Assembly (NCBI GenBank): GCA_964475735.1
Contig: CAYYYI010000054.1
Coordinates: 1 to 16,763 of the forward strand
Reading direction: 5' to 3'
From: UCB2 sp964475735
GTDB taxonomy: Bacteria; Chloroflexota; Dehalococcoidia; Tepidiformales; Tepidiformaceae
DNA length: 16,763 nt
The notes under the pieces are model-generated. The model did not search any database, was not told the origin of the DNA, and saw only the letters and a program-made list of their open reading frames with translations. Positions 13,594 to 16,763 of this stretch are shown here, piece by piece (the stretch's first letter is position 1; each line of letters opens with the position of its first letter). The position numbers and the translations under genes were made by a program.

Positions 13594-14137
13594 GCTCAAA
13601 CAGAAGACGGCCGAGGAGCGCGCCGGGCTCATCGCCGCCGCCCGCGGCCTTACCGCGGAGGACGCCCTGCGCGTGCCCGTCGACGCTGAGGGCGAGGAGC
13701 AGTGGACGGCGCTGGAACAGCTCGCCCACCTCTGGGAGATGGAGCGGAACTACGACGCGTGGGTTCGCGCCGCCCTCGCCGAAGACAACCCGGACATCAG
13801 CAAGGTGCAGGTGGAGCCCGTCGCGATCCCCATCGAAGAGGCCAATGGGCACGCCGTCGAAGAGCTGCTGCGTGCTCTCGAACTGGAGCGCGCATACACC
13901 AGCGGGCTGATCGATGGGATATCGCTGGATGGGTTTGATCGGGTGGCGACCAGCCCGGTATTCGGGACCCTGACGGTTCTCCAGTGGTTGCGCTCGTTCT
14001 ACCGGCACGACCGCCAGCACGCAGCGCAGATCCAGGGGCGCCGGAGCGATTACCAGCCCCGCTTCCTGGGGGCGGAGCCAAACCAGCGCCGGATGCGCAT
14101 GGAGCAGGTCGCGCGCCGCCGGGAGTCCGGGGGCTAA
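13568..14137 (+). CDS. DinB-like four-helix-bundle protein
   Basis: The 189-residue protein is helical throughout. It has H54 in LAHLWEMERNYDAWV and H147/H151 in FYRHDRQHAAQI, the three-histidine metal site of the DinB/YfiT superfamily. Members include metal-dependent thiol transferases (mycothiol or bacillithiol-dependent) and many of unknown role, so the reaction is open here. GGAGG five bases before the ATG gives a firm start inside the end of the small membrane gene. The stop overlaps that of the converging gene by four bases. Confidence 0.82.
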   Translation: MATREQIAELKQKTAEERAGLIAAARGLTAEDALRVPVDAEGEEQWTALEQLAHLWEMERNYDAWVRAALAEDNPDISKVQVEPVAIPIEEANGHAVEELLRALELERAYTSGLIDGISLDGFDRVATSPVFGTLTVLQWLRSFYRHDRQHAAQIQGRRSDYQPRFLGAEPNQRRMRMEQVARRRESGG

Positions 14138-14337
14138 GCGGAGAGGCGCGGTTCGGCGTACCTGAGGCGCGGCATGGGTTCGAGCTGTGTGGGAATGACC
14201 GCGCGGCGCCCGCAGTGCTCGCATTCGCGGACGCGGATGGAGCGGCTCTCGACGTTTACGAAGTACCGCCAGCGATGTTCACAGGGGCCGGTGTGCTCTT
14301 GCATGAGAGAAGCATCGCAGGCCGGCGTTAACGCCAT
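14134..14337 (-). CDS. Small Cys/His protein, possible zinc-binding
   Basis: This 67-residue protein has CEHRW (near residues 19-23) and CEHCGRR (near 39-45), a C-x-H ... C-x-H-C arrangement that could hold one zinc ion like a small zinc ribbon, and a basic/Pro-rich end. ATG at 14337 is taken; ATG at 14304 (MQEHTGPCEH) keeps all the putative ligands and is equally possible, and neither has a strong ribosome site. No family recognised. Converges with the DinB-like gene and diverges from the first methyltransferase gene, 22 bases away. Confidence 0.6.
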   Translation of the reverse strand: MALTPACDASLMQEHTGPCEHRWRYFVNVESRSIRVRECEHCGRRAVIPTQLEPMPRLRYAEPRLSA

Positions 14338-14359
14338 ATTTCCAGAGAGTTAAGCGAAC

Positions 14360-15163
14360 GTGAATCGTGCCGGCGCTTCGCGGCCTCGCGGCCTGTTCGT
14401 GTCGCGTACCGGGCGGCCTTTGTACAGTCAGGAGATGGCCTCCAACGTCGTCAACGTCGACTACTGGAACCTCTTCCAGATTCAGAAGGGCGACCGCGTG
14501 CTCGACCTGGGGTGCGGAAACGGGCGGCACACAATCGAGGCTGCCAACTGGGACTGCAAGGTCGTGGCCATGGACCTCGACCGGGAAGAGCTGGCCCGCG
14601 GCCGGTATATGTTCTACGCGGATTACAATGCCGGGCGCCTGCAGGGGTTCGCCCAGTTTCTGATGGGGGACGCGCAGCACCTGCCCTTCCGAAACGGCGC
14701 CTTCGACAAGATCATCTGCACCGAAGTGCTGGAACACGTGCACGACGATGAGCGGGCGATGCGCGAGCTGTACCGCATCCTTCGGCCGGGAGGGGAGATA
14801 GCCGTTTCGTGTCCGCACCACCGGGCGGAGAGGCTGCTCTGGGCGCTCAGCTGGGAGTACTGGCACTCACCGGGCGGGCACATCCGCATTTACCGGAAGG
14901 GGCAACTGCGAGAACGGCTGGCGCGCTTCGGCTTTGTCATGGGCCCGGAGAGGGGCAGGCACGCCTACCAGAGCGTCTACTGGACCCTGCGCTGCCTCTT
15001 CGGCAAGGACAACCCCGATTTCCCGCTCACTCGCTGGTTCTGGCGTTTCATCAATTGGAACCTGCGCGCGCGAAACCCCATTTTCGAAGGCGTGGAGGGA
15101 GCGCTGGACCGCGTCTTGCCCAAGGACTTCGTCATCTACGGGCGGAGGCCCGCCGAAAAGTGA
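14360..15163 (+). CDS. Class I SAM-dependent methyltransferase (first of a pair)
   Basis: The 267-residue protein has SAM motif I VLDLGCGNGRH (47-57), the acidic end of strand 2 (VVAMDLD), motif II/III FDKIICTEVLEHV and ILRPGGEIAVSCP, all typical of Methyltransf_11/25. A C-terminal region with GGHIRIYRKGQL, RHAYQSVYW and GVEGALDRVLPKDFVIYGRRP is shared with the next gene. The start is taken as GTG 14360 with AGAGAG about 10 bases upstream; ATG 14435 would remove 25 residues while keeping motif I. Overlaps the next gene by four bases (GTGA). The neighbouring glycosyltransferase suggests a glycan, glycolipid or lipid substrate (inference). Confidence 0.88.
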   Translation: MNRAGASRPRGLFVSRTGRPLYSQEMASNVVNVDYWNLFQIQKGDRVLDLGCGNGRHTIEAANWDCKVVAMDLDREELARGRYMFYADYNAGRLQGFAQFLMGDAQHLPFRNGAFDKIICTEVLEHVHDDERAMRELYRILRPGGEIAVSCPHHRAERLLWALSWEYWHSPGGHIRIYRKGQLRERLARFGFVMGPERGRHAYQSVYWTLRCLFGKDNPDFPLTRWFWRFINWNLRARNPIFEGVEGALDRVLPKDFVIYGRRPAEK

Positions 15164-15954
15164 CAGCAGTGGCGCCCGCAAGAACGGCGGCCGCGTGCAC
15201 GCGGCTGGCACGGCCCGCCGACGCCCCGCTGCTCGACCGGGTGTTCACCATCGACCTGCGCCTGCTCGGGCTTACAGCGGCGAACGGAGGAGCAACCCTC
15301 CTCGACCTTGGCTGCGGCGCGGGCCGGCACGAGCTCGCCGCGGCGCGGCTGCCAATTCGCGCGATCGCCTGCGACCTCATGCGGCAGGATCTCCGTGACG
15401 GCCGCTTCTTTGTTGGAGAAGACGCGAAAGGGCTTGCCCACCCCGGGACCGTGGAGTGGATCCAGGGCACCGGGCTGAGCCTCCCGCTGGCGGCGGCAAG
15501 CGTCGACGCCGCTATCTGCTCGGAGACGCTGGAGCACGTGGAAGACGACATGGGCGCGCTTCGCGAGCTGCGCCGGGTGGTCAGGACGGGCGGGACGCTC
15601 GCCGTCTCGGTCCCGGCGTGGGTCGTGGAGTTTGCCCTCTGGCAGCTCTCGTGGGAGGTCACGCACACGCCGGGTGGCCACATTCGCATCTACCGCCAGG
15701 ATGAGTTGCTCGCGAAGCTGCGCGCGACCGGCTGGCGGCCCTACGCCGTGCGGCGCCGCCACGCATTCGAATCCATCTACTGGCTCCTGCGTGCGCCGGG
15801 CGGCGGAGGCGACCCTCCGTGTCGCCCTGCCCGTGCCTGGCGGAAGCTGACGAACTCGCCCCACGTGCGCGGCTCCCATACCTGGGATGGTGTGGAGCGC
15901 GCCCTTTCGCGGGTGTTGCCGAAGAGCATCGCCATCTACGCCCGGGCGGTCTGA
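15160..15954 (+). CDS. Class I SAM-dependent methyltransferase (second of a pair)
   Basis: The 264-residue paralogue of the preceding gene has motif I LLDLGCGAGRH at the same residues (47-57), AIACDLM, AAICSETLEHVEDD and VVRTGGTLAVSVP, then GGHIRIYRQDEL, RHAFESIYW and GVERALSRVLPKSIAIYARA. GTG 15160 overlaps the previous stop (GTGA), with GGAGG about ten bases upstream; GTG 15169 is an alternative. It ends two bases before the glycosyltransferase GTG, so the three genes are one operon. The duplicated pair probably act on related positions or successive intermediates. Confidence 0.88.
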   Translation: MTAVAPARTAAACTRLARPADAPLLDRVFTIDLRLLGLTAANGGATLLDLGCGAGRHELAAARLPIRAIACDLMRQDLRDGRFFVGEDAKGLAHPGTVEWIQGTGLSLPLAAASVDAAICSETLEHVEDDMGALRELRRVVRTGGTLAVSVPAWVVEFALWQLSWEVTHTPGGHIRIYRQDELLAKLRATGWRPYAVRRRHAFESIYWLLRAPGGGGDPPCRPARAWRKLTNSPHVRGSHTWDGVERALSRVLPKSIAIYARAV

Positions 15955-15956
15955 CC

Positions 15957-16763
15957 GTGCGCATCTGTTTCTTGCTGCACCAGGGCAACATGTACTCCGG
16001 CGGGCAGGGTGTTTACCTGGCGGAGATGTGCCGCGAATACGTGGAGATGGGTCACGAGGTGCACGTTGTGGTGGGGCCGCCCTACCCGGCGCTCGACGAG
16101 CGAGTCGTGCAGCACCGGCTCCCGGACTACTCGGTCTTCACGGCCTTCGACGAGGGCGCCGCGTTCTGGCGAAAGGGCGCCGCCAGCTACTTCCACCCCC
16201 TCAACTTCTACGAGCTGGCGTCGTCGCGGGCGGGAATGTTTTCGGTGATGGCGGCATTTTCGCTGCGCGCATTCGAGGTGGTCGCGCGGCTGCACGCCCG
16301 CCGGCCCTTCGACATCGTCCATGACAACCAGTCGCTCGGGTACGGGGACTTGCTCGTGCGGCTGCTGGGCGTCCCGGTGGTGGCGAACATCCACCATCCC
16401 CTTTCCATTGACCGCGCGAACGCCGTCGCCCAGGCGCGAACCCTGCGCGACAAGATTGGCCGCGTGCTCTTCTACCCGTTCCACATGCAGCACGTGGTGG
16501 TGCACGGCATCGACCGTGTTGTGACCGGGAGCGAGGCGAGCGGCGAGGCGGTTCGCCGAGCCTTCCGCCTGCCGCCCGAAAAGGTGGCCGCCATCCACGA
16601 CGGCGTGGACACGTCTGTCTTCCGCCCCCTCGGGCTGGAGCGCGAGCGGGGGCGGGTGCTCTTCGTGGGGAACAGCGACGACCGCAACAAGGGCGCGCGC
16701 TACCTGGTGGAAGCGCTGGCGCTCATTTCGGACCACGACTGGCGGCTGGTGGTGGTCGACCGC
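15957..16763 (+). CDS. Glycosyltransferase family 4, N-terminal part (cut by window end)
   Basis: From GTG 15957 the frame is open to the window edge for 269 codons. The N-terminus MRICFLLHQGNMYSGGQGVYLAEMCREYVEMGHEV is typical of GT4 (GT-B fold): a first strand, a glycine loop and a helix. FDIVHDNQSLGYG, VVANIHHPLSIDR, VVTGSEASGEAVRRAF and the domain junction IHDGVDTSVFRP follow, then the start of the C-terminal donor-binding domain VLFVGNSDDRNKGARYLVEAL. The family E-x7-E nucleotide-sugar motif would lie beyond the window. It begins two bases after the second methyltransferase and probably works in the same glycan or glycolipid pathway. Confidence 0.92.
   Translation, partial: MRICFLLHQGNMYSGGQGVYLAEMCREYVEMGHEVHVVVGPPYPALDERVVQHRLPDYSVFTAFDEGAAFWRKGAASYFHPLNFYELASSRAGMFSVMAAFSLRAFEVVARLHARRPFDIVHDNQSLGYGDLLVRLLGVPVVANIHHPLSIDRANAVAQARTLRDKIGRVLFYPFHMQHVVVHGIDRVVTGSEASGEAVRRAFRLPPEKVAAIHDGVDTSVFRPLGLERERGRVLFVGNSDDRNKGARYLVEALALISDHDWRLVVVDR

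Noticed and set aside
15936..16736. Long minus-strand frame opposite the glycosyltransferase
   Set aside because: The plus strand has all GT4 motifs in one frame; the antisense product is rich in Arg/His with no motif.
1..16763. CRISPR arrays, tRNA/rRNA genes, insertion sequences
   Set aside because: No regularly spaced repeats, no cloverleaf with CCA-proximal consensus, no transposase motif or terminal repeats were seen.

Overview
This is a GC-rich window with tightly packed genes, many start/stop overlaps of 1-4 bases and almost no intergenic DNA. The mix of genes fits a high-GC, probably monoderm-like bacterium. It includes an RskA-type anti-sigma factor with its ECF sigma factor, a second ECF factor paired with a Pro/Thr-rich membrane protein, a lipoprotein HtrA protease and a YegS-like lipid kinase. 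Chloroflexota (Dehalococcoidia/Tepidiforma-like) is my first guess and Actinomycetota the alternative; nothing in the window settles this.

Layout. (a) 1-520: the first codons of a leftward gene (1-59), a long GC-rich leader and a good sigma70-type promoter (428-456). (b) 523-1715, leftward: a solitary HicB-like protein and a diacylglycerol-kinase-family lipid kinase. (c) 1792-8178: the most interesting part, a redox/metal-like locus in two divergent arms. The left arm (leftward) encodes a secreted Asp/Glu/His-rich protein, a small membrane-anchored Pro/Ala/Thr-rich protein and a ferric-reductase-like haem membrane protein. The right arm (rightward) encodes an OmpR-type response regulator, a histidine kinase and an ApbE flavin transferase in overlapping order. 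After 105 bases come a second His/Asp-rich secreted protein, a Pro-rich membrane protein and a second ferric-reductase-like protein. The two arms therefore carry the same three-gene module (acidic His protein, Pro-rich anchor, haem protein). The two haem proteins keep their four histidines at identical spacing (14/62/13). The kinase ectodomain carries the same DDEHDD-type acidic His motif as the secreted protein encoded across the divergent promoter region. (d) 8180-9875: a membrane protein with a Pro/Thr-rich stalk (candidate anti-sigma) and an ECF sigma factor, continuous with the right arm. (e) 9872-12681: an RskA-like anti-sigma factor and its ECF sigma factor (leftward), divergent from a lipoprotein HtrA protease; this looks like an envelope-stress set. 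(f) 12707-14337: peptidyl-tRNA hydrolase, a 56-residue membrane protein, a DinB-like protein and a small Cys/His protein. (g) 14360-16763: two tandem paralogous SAM methyltransferases and a family-4 glycosyltransferase cut by the window end.

How the parts may work together (inference): a kinase with a metal-binding-like ectodomain senses a cation or redox state and, through its regulator, controls the divergent modules, possibly through an 11-bp direct repeat at 3218-3239. The secreted acidic His proteins would bind the metal, and the haem proteins would pass electrons across the membrane. ApbE implies covalent flavin chemistry, yet no FMN-binding-domain substrate is encoded here. That absence and the duplicated acidic-His module are what make the locus unusual.
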